Assembly (NCBI GenBank): GCA_905221605.1
Contig: CAJNDS010002333.1
Span: forward strand, 357,835 to 421,834
Origin: Symbiodinium natans
Taxonomy: Eukaryota > Sar > Dinophyceae > Suessiales > Symbiodiniaceae
Reading direction: 5' to 3'
DNA: 64,000 nucleotides
In this document: positions 38,701 through 50,525 of the stretch, in pieces
Layout of the letters: the number at the start of each line of letters is the position of its first letter
Numbering within the stretch: position 1 is the stretch's first letter
The notes under the pieces: generated by a model
What the model saw: the letters and a program-made list of their open reading frames with translations, nothing else
What the model was told of the DNA's origin: nothing
The model's database searches: none
Program-made: the position numbers and the translations under genes

Positions 38701-41221
38701 AGATATCGCGCGAGCCCCTGCAAGCGCTGCAGCCTCGCGATCTACAGCTCAAGAACAGAACGAACTACAGGGCTATGCCATGTTGTTGAAGATTACTTTG
38801 AACCTCAAACCCTAACCCCTAAACCCTAAACCCTAAACCCGGAACCCTAAACCCTAAACCCTAAACCCTAAACCCTAAACCCTAAACCCTAAACCCTAAA
38901 CCCGCATTTCATTGGCAGAGATGTCTTTATCTTCATAAGACGGCGGAGTCAGAAGCGAGGCTTCTCGGCTGCTCTTCTTACCCGGACACTAAGTTGCGGG
39001 TCCTGTGTTTGTATACCTAGTTCTATCATCCTCTATTAACCATAAAAAAAGGAGGTTCCCCCCCCGCGCCCCCCCCCCCCCCAAAAAAAAAAAAAAAACA
39101 ATAAAAAAACATAAATAACATAAAACAATAACAAGCAAACAAACAAAAAATCAGGGTGCACGATTTTTGGTTTTCAAAAAGGCCAAGCGACCTTTGTTTT
39201 TGGATTCCTGGCCTGGACAGCTGAACAGCTGGTCGCAACTTTTGCAGTCTCCGGGAAGACGGTCTAAATAAAGTAAGCCGGGTGCTCGTTTCGGGCCAAC
39301 AATCGCGCTGCGATAGCCCAGTGTCTTGTTTGGCCGGCTCCGCTTCGTTACGTTATTCTTATGTTCTGGCATATCAACATTAATTCATGCATTTCGCAGT
39401 GTCCCGAAGTGGGCGTCGATTTTTTTCGCCGCTTGGGTGCGCTCTCGGGGCTGGAGTTCAGGAGGCGGTTCAGGGTCCAAGGCTGGTTTCATGGGCCCTT
39501 AATATGGTCCCTTACCTCCTCTAAAGGCTTCTGAAAAATGGGCCCTAGGGTTGTATAGTGTATATAAGGGGTATACAAGAGGTCCCCGTTTAAGGGCCCA
39601 TATTCAGGGACGATGTAATTACCCCAAGATGGGGTTTAGCGTTCTTGGAGAGGACTTGGGGCGCCTCGTGGTCTTGGAGTGTCTTACGCTGTCTGGGGTC
39701 TACGCTGGCAGATTCGCGAGAGAGAGGGAGAGAGAAACAGTAGTAGCCCTAAACCCTAAACCCTACACCCTAAACCCTAAACCCTAAACCCTAAACCCAC
39801 AGCCCACTAAACCCTAAACCCTAAACCGACAAGCCCTAGAAGCCCGAACGACATTTTCCTCTCCCTTGTAGGCTACAAAAGCATATCATGCTGGCTCCAC
39901 GACCCACCACCACAACGAAACATGCCAAGATCCCGTGTCCAGTGCTCTCGATTCGCAAATATACCGTACTTTGGAATGCCTGCCTAGAGAACCCCAGAGA
40001 AGTGCATTTTTCCTTGTGTGGTTGTTGGGTGAGGCCCTATGTTCTTGTGATATTTGGGCTCTCCTCCGAACAGGCACGTTTAGAATATGGGGGTTTCCGA
40101 AATTGGGGGTACCTTACTGGGGTTCTTATGTTAAGCGGGAGTCTTACTATTTGGGGTTCCATTTTGGGGTCTGTTTGTGTAACAACCCAGATTACCCTAA
40201 ACCCTCAACCCTAAATCCTAAACCCTAAACCCTAAACCTTTGGGTCTTTAGGATTTTCGCATTTTGCTCCTTTCGCGGCCTCGCCACAGGAACGCTGACG
40301 CGCGAAGAGTTGCTGCAGGGCATGGCCAAAGAAGTGGAGAGACAGCAGGCCCGGGCCTTGCAGGGTTCAGGGTTTAGGGTTTAGGATTTAGGGTTTAGGG
40401 TTTAGGGTTTAGGGTGTCTGGGTAGGCCCCCGAGGGCCCCCTCGACCCTAACCGTGGCCCTTAAGTAATTTTGTCTTTCCCTTTATCGGTTCAAGAGCTG
40501 AGCACATTTAGGCCTAGGAATGCTATTTTCAGAGGTTTCAAGGGCCAGCCTAGAGGTACATTGGTGTATAGTGGTTTCAGGGGTTCAGGCGTTTGCTGTT
40601 TTAGGGTTGAGGCTAAACCTTGACATGGGATCCCTTTCACAAAGGACACCCGCTAAAGAGGCGCCCCCCCGCATGTCAATTCCTGTGCCACCTGAAGTTT
40701 ACTTCTTAGGGTTTTGCGTTTAGGGTTTAGGGTTTAGGGTTTAGGGTTTAGGGTTTAAAGGAACCCCAAACAGGGACCCCAAGCATATTGGGAATAGAAT
40801 GGGAATATAAGGACCCTGGTAGGTTTGGATTCCTACTATATATTCCTACTATATATTCCTACTATATATTCCTACTATATATTCCTACTATATATTCCTA
40901 CTATATATTCCTACTCTATTCTTGGGGTTCCTTGTTTGGGGTTCCCATTAAAGTCACCTGACATGAGGGTTCAGGGTCTGGGGTAGAAGCTGCAATTCGA
41001 GACCTGACTTAGGAACATTCTGTTGGGCTTCACATGTGTTTAGGGAACCACCACAAGCCCTAAACCCTAAACCCTAAACCCTAAACCCTAAACCCTAAAC
41101 CCTAAACCGACAAGTCCTAGAAGCCCGAACGACATTTTCCTCGCCCTTGTAGGCTACGAAGGGGCCCATGGAGGCCGCGGAGTTTCGCCGCCGGCAGGAC
41201 CTGCGAAAGTCCGACTCCTAA
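35721..41221 (+). CDS. Gene B: unidentified protein, at least eight exons
   Basis: Exons proposed from frame, phase and AG junctions: 35721-35756 (ASAEEIARLACQ), 35894-35953 (TSFFGHWYRSSMRLGYNLQK), 36181-36199 (DKLEGI), 36723-36762 (VPGPEDDAIGDS), 37052-37100 (GCMSGVPTTPESHFTQ), 37229-37268 (TEKATEFERGMEG), 37672 to about 37735 (LGGYTSAAVKEPVPEAYCGG), 40290-40363 (TLTREELLQGMAKEVERQQA) and 41153-41221 (ATKGPMEAAEFRRRQDLRKS plus DS and stop). Phases agree through 37.7 kb. Exons are probably missing between 37.7 and 40.3 kb. I do not recognise a family. The C-terminus is charged and helical. The donor after 40363 is CAG|GGTTCA, which is not GT, GC or GA. Confidence 0.5.
36277..36346 (+). repeat. 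CTTCATCCC tandem repeat
   Basis: About seven copies of a 9-bp unit, ending in CATCCACC and a poly-C tract, lie between gene B exons 36181-36199 and 36723-36762. Confidence 0.9.
36559..36716 (+). repeat. CCCTAAA/CCCCAAA array in gene B
   Basis: An array of CCCCAAA then CCCTAAA units ends seven bases before the exon at 36723. The intron after that exon starts with CCCTACAAA and CCCTATAAA variants (36774-37000). Confidence 0.9.
39503..39616. mobile_element. TGGTCCC...GGGAC family element
   Basis: The left is ATATGGTCCCTTACCTCC and the right is GGGCCCATATTCAGGGACGA. Internal inverted arms include CTGAAAAATGGGCCC. It is the same family as 48948-49070. Confidence 0.55.
39822..39881 (+). repeat. 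Duplicated splice-acceptor segment (copy 1)
   Basis: About 55 bp, from AAACCGACAAGCCCTAGAAG to CCCTTGTAGGCTACxAA, is repeated at 41104-41160 with two or three differences. Copy 2 leads into the last exon of gene B, while copy 1 leads into a different open frame (39882-40196). Both follow a CCCTAAA block. Confidence 0.75.
40829..40919 (+). repeat. 13-bp ATTCCTACTATAT tandem repeat
   Basis: Seven near-perfect copies. GGGAATAGAATGGGAATA just before and ATTCTTGGGGTTCC just after are partly inverted, with AACCCCAAACAGGGACCCCA outside, so the repeat may be the expanded centre of a short inverted-repeat element (about 40761-40950). Confidence 0.8.
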
Positions 41222-41232
41222 AGCTTGGCAAC

Positions 41233-41407
41233 CTTAAACCCTAAACCCTAAACCCTAAACCCTAAACCCTAAACCCTAAACCCTAAACCCTAAACCCTAA
41301 ACCCTAAACCCTACACCCTAAACCCTAAACCCTAAACCCTAACCCTAAACCCTAAACCCTAAACCCTAAACCCTAAACCCTAAACCCTAAACCCTAAACC
41401 CTAAACC
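41233..41407 (+). repeat. CCCTAAA array after gene B stop
   Basis: About 25 units start 12 bases after the gene B stop codon. Confidence 0.95.
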
Positions 41408-42572
41408 CAGATTCATTCCACAACCCGAAGCCGTGAGTTTGCTCGACGCGCCCCAGTGGCCCTAAACCCTACACCGTACAAAGTCAACTTGAACTGTAAG
41501 GTTTGAGCCATGGGGCCCTTCTGGTGGTCCCTTACCCTTGTTTATTGGGATCCGGGGCATGGGCCTTTATCATATATATTCATAGTGTATATCAGGGTTA
41601 TACAACAAGGGACCCAAATTAAGGGGCCGATGATTTTTAATGTTTTCAGCCCCCCCCCCCCCCCCCACACGCAGAGGTTTGGGGTTTCAGGGATTTGGGC
41701 TTGTAGGGTTTTTGGGGCTTTCGGGGGTTAGGGGTGTACTTCTTTTGTTGTACGGGTTTAAAGGGCTTTGGGTTTGTAGGCATTGACGGGGGGGTAAAGG
41801 CTGAGGATGGAGGAGTTTAGTGGGTTTTGGGGGTTTCTACCATGATTCTCAAGGGGGGTTGGTACAGTGCTCAGGGTCTAGAATGGTATTTTTATGGCGT
41901 TCTTCATGGGGTTTGCATGCCTAGAGAGTGTAGGGCTTCAAGTGTTACAAGCCTGATATCTTGCCAAGGGCTCTTTGGGGCGAGGTACACCCCCGGGCCG
42001 AAAGTTTCGACCCACGGCACATGTTGGATGGCATGCAGACAGTGAAGGCTCCCGCGGAGTAGCGGAGTGCCGAAAAGTAGCGTTTTCCCTACGCCTGCTA
42101 GCGGAGAAATTAATACCCCGTTTTGAAAATATAGTACTATAGTAGCTCCGGAGGAGGCCCCCAGCCCCATTGTGTCAGGAGTCTATGGGGGTAAGAACCC
42201 CAAGATGTTGGTGGGTCGAACTATCGGCCCGGCGCAGTATTATGGGGTTTAGCTACAAAAGCGCCTTTTAACCCTAGAGCTCAAAGCTCCGAAAGACTGC
42301 ATTTTTAACCCTAGGGCTCAAAGCAAAGCCCCGAGAGATTGCTTCAAACCAAAAACGGTTTAGGGGTTTAGGGCTTGGGTCCTGGGTGTTTCGCCGCGAA
42401 CAGATCTACAAGTGATTGTCTTAGCCGTTCTAACCTTAACCCTAGGGTTCCAAGTATACAAACAATGTTGAACTAAGCATTGAAATTGGCACCTGTTTCT
42501 ACTCTAATGTGGGCTGGGCGTTTAGCACGTCTCTAGCAGATGGTTCGACACTTGAGCTTGGACAGCGAGAAG
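41408..42572. other. Spacer between genes B and C
   Basis: It holds a TGGTCCC-family element (about 41505-41632), a poly-C run, and G-rich sequence. A weak open stretch (FDPRHMLDGMQTVKAPAE, near 42005-42060) has no confirmed splice partners. Confidence 0.4.
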
Positions 42573-42950
42573 GATCCTCTTGGAATGGAGCAGACAGCTC
42601 CAGCTGGAAGACGAGGAGACACCGTTCTTGGTGGTGGAAATGGAGCAGACGGCCGTTCTGCGGGAGGGGGGCTCCGTGCTCTTCTATTGCAGAGCAGGAC
42701 GCCACCGGAGCGCCAGTGCAGCATGCATTTTTCTGGCCTGGCACTACCAGGCCCAGGGAGCATCAAGCATTGACTCTGCAGTAACTCCTCTATTTATCCA
42801 CGTCTCTCTCACTCTCCCTCTCCCTCTTCTCCCTCTCCCTCTCCCTCTCCCTCTCCCTCTCCCTCTCCCTCTCTCCCTCTCCTTCTCTCCCTCTCCCTCT
42901 CCCTCTCCCTCCCCCTCTCCCTCTCCCTCTCTCTCTCTCCCTCTCTCTCT

Positions 42951-42997
<47 letters not shown>

Positions 42998-43050
42998 TTC
43001 CCAAGGCTCTAAACCTCAGTGAGCCGGAGACTCCTCTCTTGCCTCCCCAG
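42573..43050 (+). CDS. Gene C exons with phosphatase P-loop, split by a CT-rich intron
   Basis: Exon 42573-42780 ends TCTGCA|GTAACT and exon 43006-43050 begins after TTTCCCAAG. The 225-bp intron is almost wholly (CTCCCT)n and (CT)n, an expanded polypyrimidine tract reaching the acceptor. The frame continues through the repeat, so an unspliced product is also open; splicing is inferred from the GT and AG ends. The second exon ends CCCCAG|GTTTAG, taking its donor from a TTTAGGG-like unit. Confidence 0.65.
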
Positions 43051-46000
43051 GTTTAGGGTTTCGGGTTTAGAGCTTAGGGAAGTCCATAAATCTCATACCT
43101 ACTTTGGGCTATTTGAGGGTAAGGCCAAAAGGAGTTGAGCCTTGACCCGAAGCCCTAAACCCTAGACCCGTAAAGCCAAAAGGAGTTGAACCCTAAACCC
43201 TAAACCCTAAACCCTAAACCTTAAACCCTAAACCCTAAACCGTACTACCTTAAACCCTAAACCCAAAGGAGTTGAAGCCTTGAACCCAAAGGAGCAGGCG
43301 CCGCAGACTGCTGGCGCACCGCCGCCCGAGAAGCGGACCACACCGCAGGGGCGCCCAGAGGTTGGTGCAGGACATCCTTTCAAGGTTTAGGATTCCGGGT
43401 TTAGGGTTTAGGGTTTAGGGCTTCGGGTTTAGGGTTTAGGGTTTAGGGCCTAATTGGGGTTTAGGGCACTTCGGCTTTAGGGCTTCAAGTTTAGGGTTTA
43501 GGGTTTAGGGTTAGCCCGGTCAACCCTGTAGCTTCCGAAAACTCTAACGCCTCAGTCCTTTCCTGAAACCTTGCGCCTCAGCCCTATAAACTCTAAACCT
43601 GAGCCCTGAACCCTGTACCTGCACCCTAGGCCCGAGACCCTGAACCCTTAACCCTTAAATAACCCTAATCCCTAGACCCTGAACCCTGAACCCTAAACCC
43701 CAAACCCCAAACCCTAAACCCTAAACCCCAAACCCTAAACCCTAAACCCTAAACCCAACATGCAGCGTCAGCCGAGGGCTTCAGGGGGCTTATTGGGGCG
43801 CATTCAGGGCTTCTTGGCGCACCTATTGTTTTCTATATCACCCTTGGGAATTATTTTTGATTTTTTTGTATAAAACCCAAGAGGATGTTGAAAAACATGT
43901 TTTTTTTTATTCAGGTTCTAAGGGGAGTATAGCTTTGGGCGGCCGCCGACCTCATACACCGGGGTTTTGGAGCACGATCCTTTAATACTTTTTTTGGGTT
44001 CTGGGTTCCTACTATGTATAGCTACTTATACCAAAAACATATATACTTGTTTTGGTTCTGGGTTCCTACTGTAGCGACTTATACCTAAAACGTGTATACT
44101 TCTTTTTGTCCAGGATCTACTGCAAAGTAGGGACACCCTACACTCTAAACCCTTCTGGGGGGGGGGGGGGGGGGGTGTGGGCGTGGAAAATGGGCTCACA
44201 GGGTCTACTTTTCTAATTTAGGAGTCAGGGTTTAGGGTATAGGGTTATAGGGTTATATAAAGGGTTATAGGCTTATAGGCTTACAGGGTTATCGGGTTAT
44301 CAGGTTATAGGGTCATAGGGTTATAGGGTTATAGGGTTTAGGGGTTGAGGGTTTAGGGGTTTAGTCATTGACCTGGTGACTTCCGCAGCCAAGGACGACC
44401 CAAAGCTTCCCTTGCTTGATGGTTCATGGGTAGGCATCGTTTCCCTGAACTATGGCGCCTTTGGGGGTTTAGGGTCTAGGGTTTAGGGTTTAGGGGGGAT
44501 CTTATCACATTACGGAGCCTTGTATATAGGGTACCCAAAAGCGGGCCTAGAATGTAGAATTTTCTATGCTTGAGCTGTACGTCCTATAGACCTCGCTAAA
44601 TGATGGTCTTTTTTGGGCTTGCTATAATGAGGCGGCCGCGAATATTCAGGGTACCCCATAAAGGAACCATAATTTGAGAACTGACCATAAACAATATCTA
44701 TACATATATATATATATAGGTGGTCGAAAACTGATTTGAGGTGTTATTTGAGCCTTTCTCACACCGCAACCTTAAACTCAAAGCAGATCTCCCGCGTAGT
44801 TTCTCTTTTTGGGTTCCTGAGGTTAGAGTTAGCAGAGCAAGAGAAGGAGGGTAAGCAGAAAAAGGAACAACAATTTGGAGGCCTAGGTATGCACACACCT
44901 TCAAGCAGGTGGCGCTACAGTAGAACCCTAAATCCTAAACCCTAAACCTTAAACCCTAAACCCTAAACTCCACCTTGAAAGGTTCGCGGACTGCGGTGTG
45001 TGCGGCATGGGGTTTTGATGATTCTACTTTGGGGGTTCGGGCTTAGGGTTGGGCTTACAGTAGACGCCAAAAAGTTAGAACATCCCTATGCCCATACTAA
45101 AGGGAGTCTCAGATCCAATCACCCTTAAATCATGTTCCAACTTTCTGGAGTTTAGTGTAGGGATTAGGATTTAGGCCCCAAGAGCCTAATATCCCCGCAA
45201 TTACTAGGAATGCTCCTGAAATTTATAATAGGGATGCTCCTGAAATTTACATAGGGATCCTGACTATGGTTTAAGGTGTATTCCTTCAGGTAGGGTTTCG
45301 TGCTCAAAGTTTACAGTTTACAGTCCATGGTTTAGAGTTTAGGATCTAGGGGTGGCACGCGCTGTCGTGTCTTGGACTCTTCTGGCCAGGCTCAACTACG
45401 ACGAGCTCTTGAAGAGGCGCTCTCAATGACACTGCTGCCTCCAAGAATCCTAAGGGTTTAGGGTTTAGGGTTTAGGGTTTAGGGTTTAGGGTTTAGGGTT
45501 TAGGGTAAACCTACACACTAAACAATGGCACCTCGAAAGGGGCGCACTCCCCACAGCCCAAAATTCAGTCTGACAAGACATGGCAGTTTAGCATTTGGGG
45601 TTGGGGCGTTTCTTGGGTTTCAAGGATCAGTATAACTTGTATCCCTTCAGGAGGAAGGCCTAAAGCCTAAAACCCGAAAACCCTAAAACAACCCTTATAA
45701 GCCCTAAACTTTAGACCTGAGACCCTAAACCCTAAATCCTAAACCCTAAACCCTAAAACAACCCTAAACCCTAAACCCTAAACTTTAGACCCGAGACCCT
45801 AAACCCTAAATCCTAAACCCTAACTGCTGTAACAGGTACCCAGCAGTGGAAGACGGCGCTGCCGATGCCAAGGCCACCTCTTTCTACCATTTCCTTAAGA
45901 ATCCTCAAAAAGGTAAGGGTTTAGGGTTTAGGGTTTAGGGTTTAGGGTTTAGGGTTTAGGGTTTAGGGTTTAGAGTTTAGAGTTTAGGGTTTAGGGTTTA

Positions 46001-49000
46001 GGGTTTAGGGTTTAGGGTTTAGGTTTTACCCCTATAAGGAAGAAGATCTCTGTGTGTGTGTGTGTGTGTCTTTTTTTTTTTTGGGGGGGGGGGGGGGGGG
46101 TTCTTAAGGAATTCGTAGTCCTGGCATCCTTATCCCGGTAGGTGTTGGGGGGGAGAGTGGGCTTAGGGTTTCTAGGATGCCCAGTAGTACCCTTATTCCC
46201 TTTTTGGTAGGTTTAGGTTCCCTTATAAACCCCTTTAAGCAACAAAGGGCACCCTTTTTCATCCTAGGTTACTGGGCAACATGTGTTTAGGGTGTAGGAG
46301 GTTGGGGTGTAGGGTATAGGGTTCAGGCGGTTTAGGGTTTAGGGTTTAGAGCTTTCACTTTTTTGATAAGGTTCCTCAAAGACGGCTGCCCCAAAGAGAA
46401 GACCACAACCGTAAACCCTAAACCAGGGGCACCATAAACCAATTGTACAAACACATGTAACAGTACTGTTACATACATATATACATATATACATATATAC
46501 ATATATACATATATGCAGTGTTGTTGTATTCACTCTTCAGCCGCATTTCTATTTCATCACCCCGCCAAAAATTCGCAGAAACACAAGAAAGGCGATTTCT
46601 ATTTCCGCTCCCCCCCCCAGCCCAAACAACAAATCGCAGAAAAACAAAAATGGCGCGCACAAAAGTGGCCCTAAAGATTTTTGTTTGGTTGCGGCCTCCG
46701 GTGCTCGGACAGGTACCTATACCAACAGAGGCCAGTCCGGGATGGGGTTTTGGGGTTATATAGGGTTTAGGGTGTCAGGGGTTTTACCAGCATCCCCAAG
46801 CCCCACAAGTTGCTGGGTCAAAAACCCCTAAGACTTGGTTGTAGAGGTGATGGTTGCAGGTCGCTGGCAGCCGCAACCCTACCTGCGAGGAACCCAGGTT
46901 CGGCGAAAGGACCTGAGCCCTCCCTTCTCAACGGGTTTAGGGTTAAGGGTCTTGGGGTTTAGGGTTTAGGGTTTAGGGTTTAGGGTTTAGGGTTTAGGGC
47001 TACCTCTGGCCCAGTCAAGGAATGGCGAATCCAGCTTGCTTTTCTGGGGGGGCTAGAGTAGGTGCAGCAAGACGCCGGATGTACCGGATCGCTTGAACAA
47101 AACATGGCACTCAGATGAGCTGCAGATGTACCGGGGCAGCAACCCCGACACTTGCCATACTCTTAACAATGGCAGTGCTGATAAGAACTACAAAAAGTTA
47201 AAGTAGTCCTGATGCACTACAGTCAGCAAGTAGAACCGAACCAGAAGCAAACACATGAATAGAGAGATGCATTCATCATGATAACAATGATCAAGCGAAG
47301 CTGTCCTGTGCACTGGACTCACGATTCAGGAGGGGGTGGTATCCAAGCAGCCTTGGAATTGGCTGATTTCTTGGACGGTTTAGTTTCTTGGTGCTCATCC
47401 CTGCAGAGAGGCGACCAAAACCCAAGCTGTTTGGAGCTCTTTGCAATCTGAGCCGCGGGTGTTTAGCCCAATCTGCAAGTGCGGCAAATACGGAGGATTT
47501 AGGGTTTTTCCGGCTTAGGGTTTAGAATTTCGGGTAGTTTCGGGCTACCCTAAACCCTAAACCCTAAACCCTAAACGCTAAACCCTACACCCTAAACCCC
47601 CAAGTCACCAGCCAGATCCTGCTCTGGGAGGCTCCGATCCCCACGCCTGAGGAGCTGCAAAGACTGCAGCTGCTGCAGGCTTCAGGGTTCAGTGGGTTTA
47701 GGGTTTAGGGTTTAGGGTTTTGGGTTTTGGGTTTAGGGTTTAGGGTTTAGGGTTTAGAATTTAGGGTTTAGGGTTTAGGGTTAGGGTTTAGTGGGTTTAG
47801 GGTTTAGGGTTTAGGGTTTAGGGTTTAGGGTTTAGGGTTTAGTGGGTTTAGGGTCTAGGGTTTAGGGTCTAGGGTTAAGGGTTTAGAGTTCTGGGTTTTG
47901 GGTTCAGGGTTTGTTTGGACGGCTTCAAGGTTGTTGGGGTCTAGGAGATTCGGGTTTATGAGTTTAAGGGTTTTGGGGTTTATACAGGAAAGGGTTTACG
48001 GGATGTAGACTTTAAAAGCTTTAGGGTTTAGGGCTTGGGAGTTGGGTTCGGAAGCTGTTTGGCTTTGGCTAAAGAGGGTTTCGTGTAATCTTGATGATCC
48101 TACGCCCTTTTGATGCCTTTCAGCCTGTGTTCGTGGTTTTGTGCCCTTGCGCGGCCTGGCCGTTGCGCGTCGACACCGTGTAGGCAGTGATATGAAGGGA
48201 GAAATTCAAGAACATGGTCGAGACGAGAATGTTTCTCTTCGATCGCAGGGGACTTCGCCTGAAGGGATGAGAGACGAATGGATGGGAGCTGACGAATATA
48301 GGGGACAGAACAATTACTATTGATATTTTCTCAGGGTCCCTTTATAGATGTACCATAACAACCCCCGTAACTCTATTCCAGTTGTTCAGGCCCCTATGTT
48401 ACTCTTGTTTCTTCAAAAAGCCGTGCATTCCTGGAGGTCGATTCAGGGTTTAGGGTTTAGGGTTCAGGGTTTAGGGTTTAGGGTTTGCCCGAAGTGCACG
48501 CTCGCAGAGGAAGGTCCGACGCAGCCTGCTTCTTGGCCGTTGGTGGGGATTGGGGGGGGGGTCTAGGTTTCCCTGAACCCTGTAAGCCTATAATAAGCCC
48601 TAAACCCCAAACCCCGAACCTTAACCCTGAAACCCAAACTCTAAACCCCAAACCCTGAACCCCAAACCCAAGACCCGAAGCCCAAACCCTAAACCCTAAA
48701 CCCCAAACCCTAGACCCTTAACCCGGAGATCGCTGGAGAAGGCCCTGGATCGAAGCCAGATGCCTGCCGTGTCCGCCCTGCCCTCGGCTTCCTTGTTGTC
48801 TCGGTATGGTCCCTTAACTACTCATTGCTTCTTCCTTGTTAAGGGGAATATAGGGATTATCATTTTTGAAGATATTCTTCCTTATTACGAGTAATATAGG
48901 GATTATCATTTTTCATTCTTGTGGGGTTCTTAAGCAAATAGTAGTTAACATGGTCCCTTACCTCCCTTAAAGGGTTCTGACGTATGGGCCCTCCGGTTCT

Positions 49001-49229
49001 AGAGGATATATACAACAAGAGGTTATAGAAGGAGTCCCTTTTCAGGGCCCATACTGAGGGACCATGTAACTACCCTAAACCCTAAACCCTAAACCCTAAA
49101 CCCTAAACCCTAAACCCTAAACCCTAAACCACCCTTTCAGGGCCCTTCAATGAAGGGACCCATGTCAAGGACGGCTCTGGGCTTCTGACGAAGACCATCG
49201 AGCACCTTGTCGGCAGCTGTGCTTCCTAG
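42573..49229 (+). CDS. Gene C: protein with CX5R phosphatase signature (dual-specificity-phosphatase-like), about ten exons
   Basis: Exons: 42573-42780, 43006-43050, 43298-43384, 44394-44421, 45390-45416, 45836-45912, 47605-47678, 48124-48177, 48729-48803 and 49170-49229 (TAG). The first contains VLFYCRAGRHRSASAACIFL; C-R-A-G-R-H-R-S is the Cys-based phosphatase P-loop, where Cys forms the phospho-enzyme and Arg binds phosphate. The common His before Cys is Tyr here. A Pro-rich linker follows (ALNLSEPETPLLPPQ, APQTAGAPPPEKRTT), then LNYDELLKRYPAVEDGAADA, VTSQILLWEAPIPTPEELQR, IAGEGPGSKPDACRVRPALG and DGSGLLTKTIEHLVGSCAS. Phases agree except between 44421 and 45390, where an exon is probably missing. 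The 5' part of the catalytic domain is not found. Exons from 45.4 kb on could belong to a separate gene. Confidence 0.55.
42806..42996 (+). repeat. CTCCCT/CT repeat within gene C intron
   Basis: About 190 bp of CTCCCT hexamers degrade into CT dinucleotides and end at the acceptor TTTCCCAAG. Confidence 0.95.
43385..44393 (+). repeat. Gene C intron with CAAGG duplication
   Basis: CAAGG is at 43381-43385 and 44390-44394. The upstream exon ends TTTCAAG|GTTTAG and the downstream exon starts CCAAG|GACGAC, joining HPFK to DDPKLPLLDG. The intron has TTTAGGG, CCCTAAA and GGTTATA-type blocks, a TATATTCCCC-family element (43834-43932) and a poly-G run. Confidence 0.6.
45066..45150. mobile_element. Short TIR element, AAAGTTAGAACAT family
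   Basis: The left is CCAAAAAGTTAGAACATCCC and the right is AAATCATGTTCCAACTTTCTGG. A half copy (CCAGAAAGTTAGAACATGAT) lies at 50169-50188, right after a candidate exon. Confidence 0.55.
45913..46140 (+). repeat. TTTAGGG array with GT microsatellite and poly-G in a gene C intron
   Basis: The donor AAG|GTAAGG is followed at once by about 15 TTTAGGG units, then CCCCTATAAGG, a TG run, poly-T/poly-G and GGGGTTCTTAAGGAATTCGT. The last part, together with CCTTAAGAATCC before the donor, matches ends of the CTACTATTTGCTTAAGAACC family, so the donor may lie inside a former element end. Confidence 0.6.
48948..49070. mobile_element. TGGTCCC...GGGACCA family element in gene C
   Basis: The left is ACATGGTCCCTTACCTCCCT and the right is GCCCATACTGAGGGACCATG followed by T. 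The outer inverted repeat ACATGGTCCC/GGGACCATGT is perfect over 10 bp. It is followed directly by a CCCTAAA array (about 49075-49128) and the last exon of gene C. Confidence 0.7.
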
Positions 49230-49587
49230 CGTAGGGACGAAAGCTCGGTAGGGTTTAGGGTTTAGGGTTTAGGGTTTAGGGTTTAGGGCTTAGGGCTTAG
49301 GGTTTAGGGTTTAGGGTTTAGAGTTTATGGTTTAGGGTTTAGGGTTTAGGGCCTTGGGCCCTTGGGACATTTTGTCTTCTTCCTTGTTGGGTGTAAGAGG
49401 AGCATATTCAGGAACATTTTTCAGGGGGTTTTAAAGGGCCATCTTAGAAAGGACTCTTGTGCCCTCTAGAATCCCTGTAACGGGTGATGTAGAAAGGGAT
49501 ACGGGTGCCTTAGACAGTGATGTAGATAGAAGGGAGGGGATTTGTGTACCTAAACCAGTAAGTTGTCGGAAGTGGTACCACAGACCT

Positions 49588-49685
49588 GCTGGTTCTTAGT
49601 AGGGAATGAGGGAATGAGGGTCCTATATATACCCTTTAAGGGATCCTATAGGGCCCCAATCCCCCCATTCCCTACTAAGAACCAG
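49588..49685. mobile_element. 98-bp element with perfect 21-bp inverted ends
   Basis: The left end is GCTGGTTCTTAGTAGGGAAT and the right end is ATTCCCTACTAAGAACCAGC, exact inverted complements. The core is CCTATATATACCCTTTAAGG. Related copies are at 35231-35332 and about 51294-51365. Confidence 0.8.
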
Positions 49686-50107
49686 CCAGACAGTCATCTG
49701 CAGTCGGGTATTTCCCAAAATAGGGGTGCCCCTTTTATACCGCAAATAGAGTAGAATCCCCTTAAAGGCCCGCAAAATGTCAGAGCCTGCCCAGCGAACC
49801 GTTTAGGTCTTGAGCTTCACGTGGAAGATTCTGACCCTAAACCCGAAACCCTAAACCCTGAACCCTAAATTTTTCAGCTCAGGATTCAGGGTCCAAAGCT
49901 TCAGAGAGGCCTCATGGTTTTATGGTTTGAGCTTAGGGTTTAAGGTTCAGGGCTTAGGGTTTAGGAGTTTTGTTTAGGAGTTTAGGGTTCAGGGTTTAGG
50001 GTTCAGGGTTCAGAGTTTAGGGTTTAGGGTTTAAGATATTTTTACGAGCATCTTAGAAGTGCCTTCGACTTCTCTCACTTGCAATCCCCTTCCCTTGCTT
50101 GCACGAG

Positions 50108-50162
50108 CCTCTGGAAATTCACATCAGGCACTACACCTTCGCGGACGGTGAGGACATCTACA
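50108..50162 (+). CDS. Candidate exon of unassigned gene
   Basis: After CACGAG the frame reads PLEIHIRHYTFADGEDIY up to a GT donor at CTACA|GTAAAG. Directly after the donor is half of the AAAGTTAGAACAT element. Composition is coding-like, but no family was recognised. Confidence 0.4.
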
Positions 50163-50494
50163 GTAAAGTCCAGAAAGTTAGAACATGATTTAAGGACGAC
50201 TAGGTGCTGGGAATTCCCTTTAGTAGGCCTCTTGGGGTATGAGGATAAGGAGTTTGCTCTAAGGGCCGGGGCAGATGATCGCAGCTCTTGCCTTGTTGAC
50301 GATCATGCCTTTCCGGGTGTCATTGACTTGCCTGTGGGCCTTGGGGTTTAGGGTTTAGGGTTTAGGGTTTAGGGTTTGGGGTTTAGGGTTTAGGGTTTAG
50401 GGTTTATTTAGGGTTTAGACATGGGCATTGGGTTTCCGGAATAATTACTCATAGTCTTCCCTTATGGCTCCTTTAGAATTATACTATATTCGCC

Positions 50495-50525
<31 letters not shown>

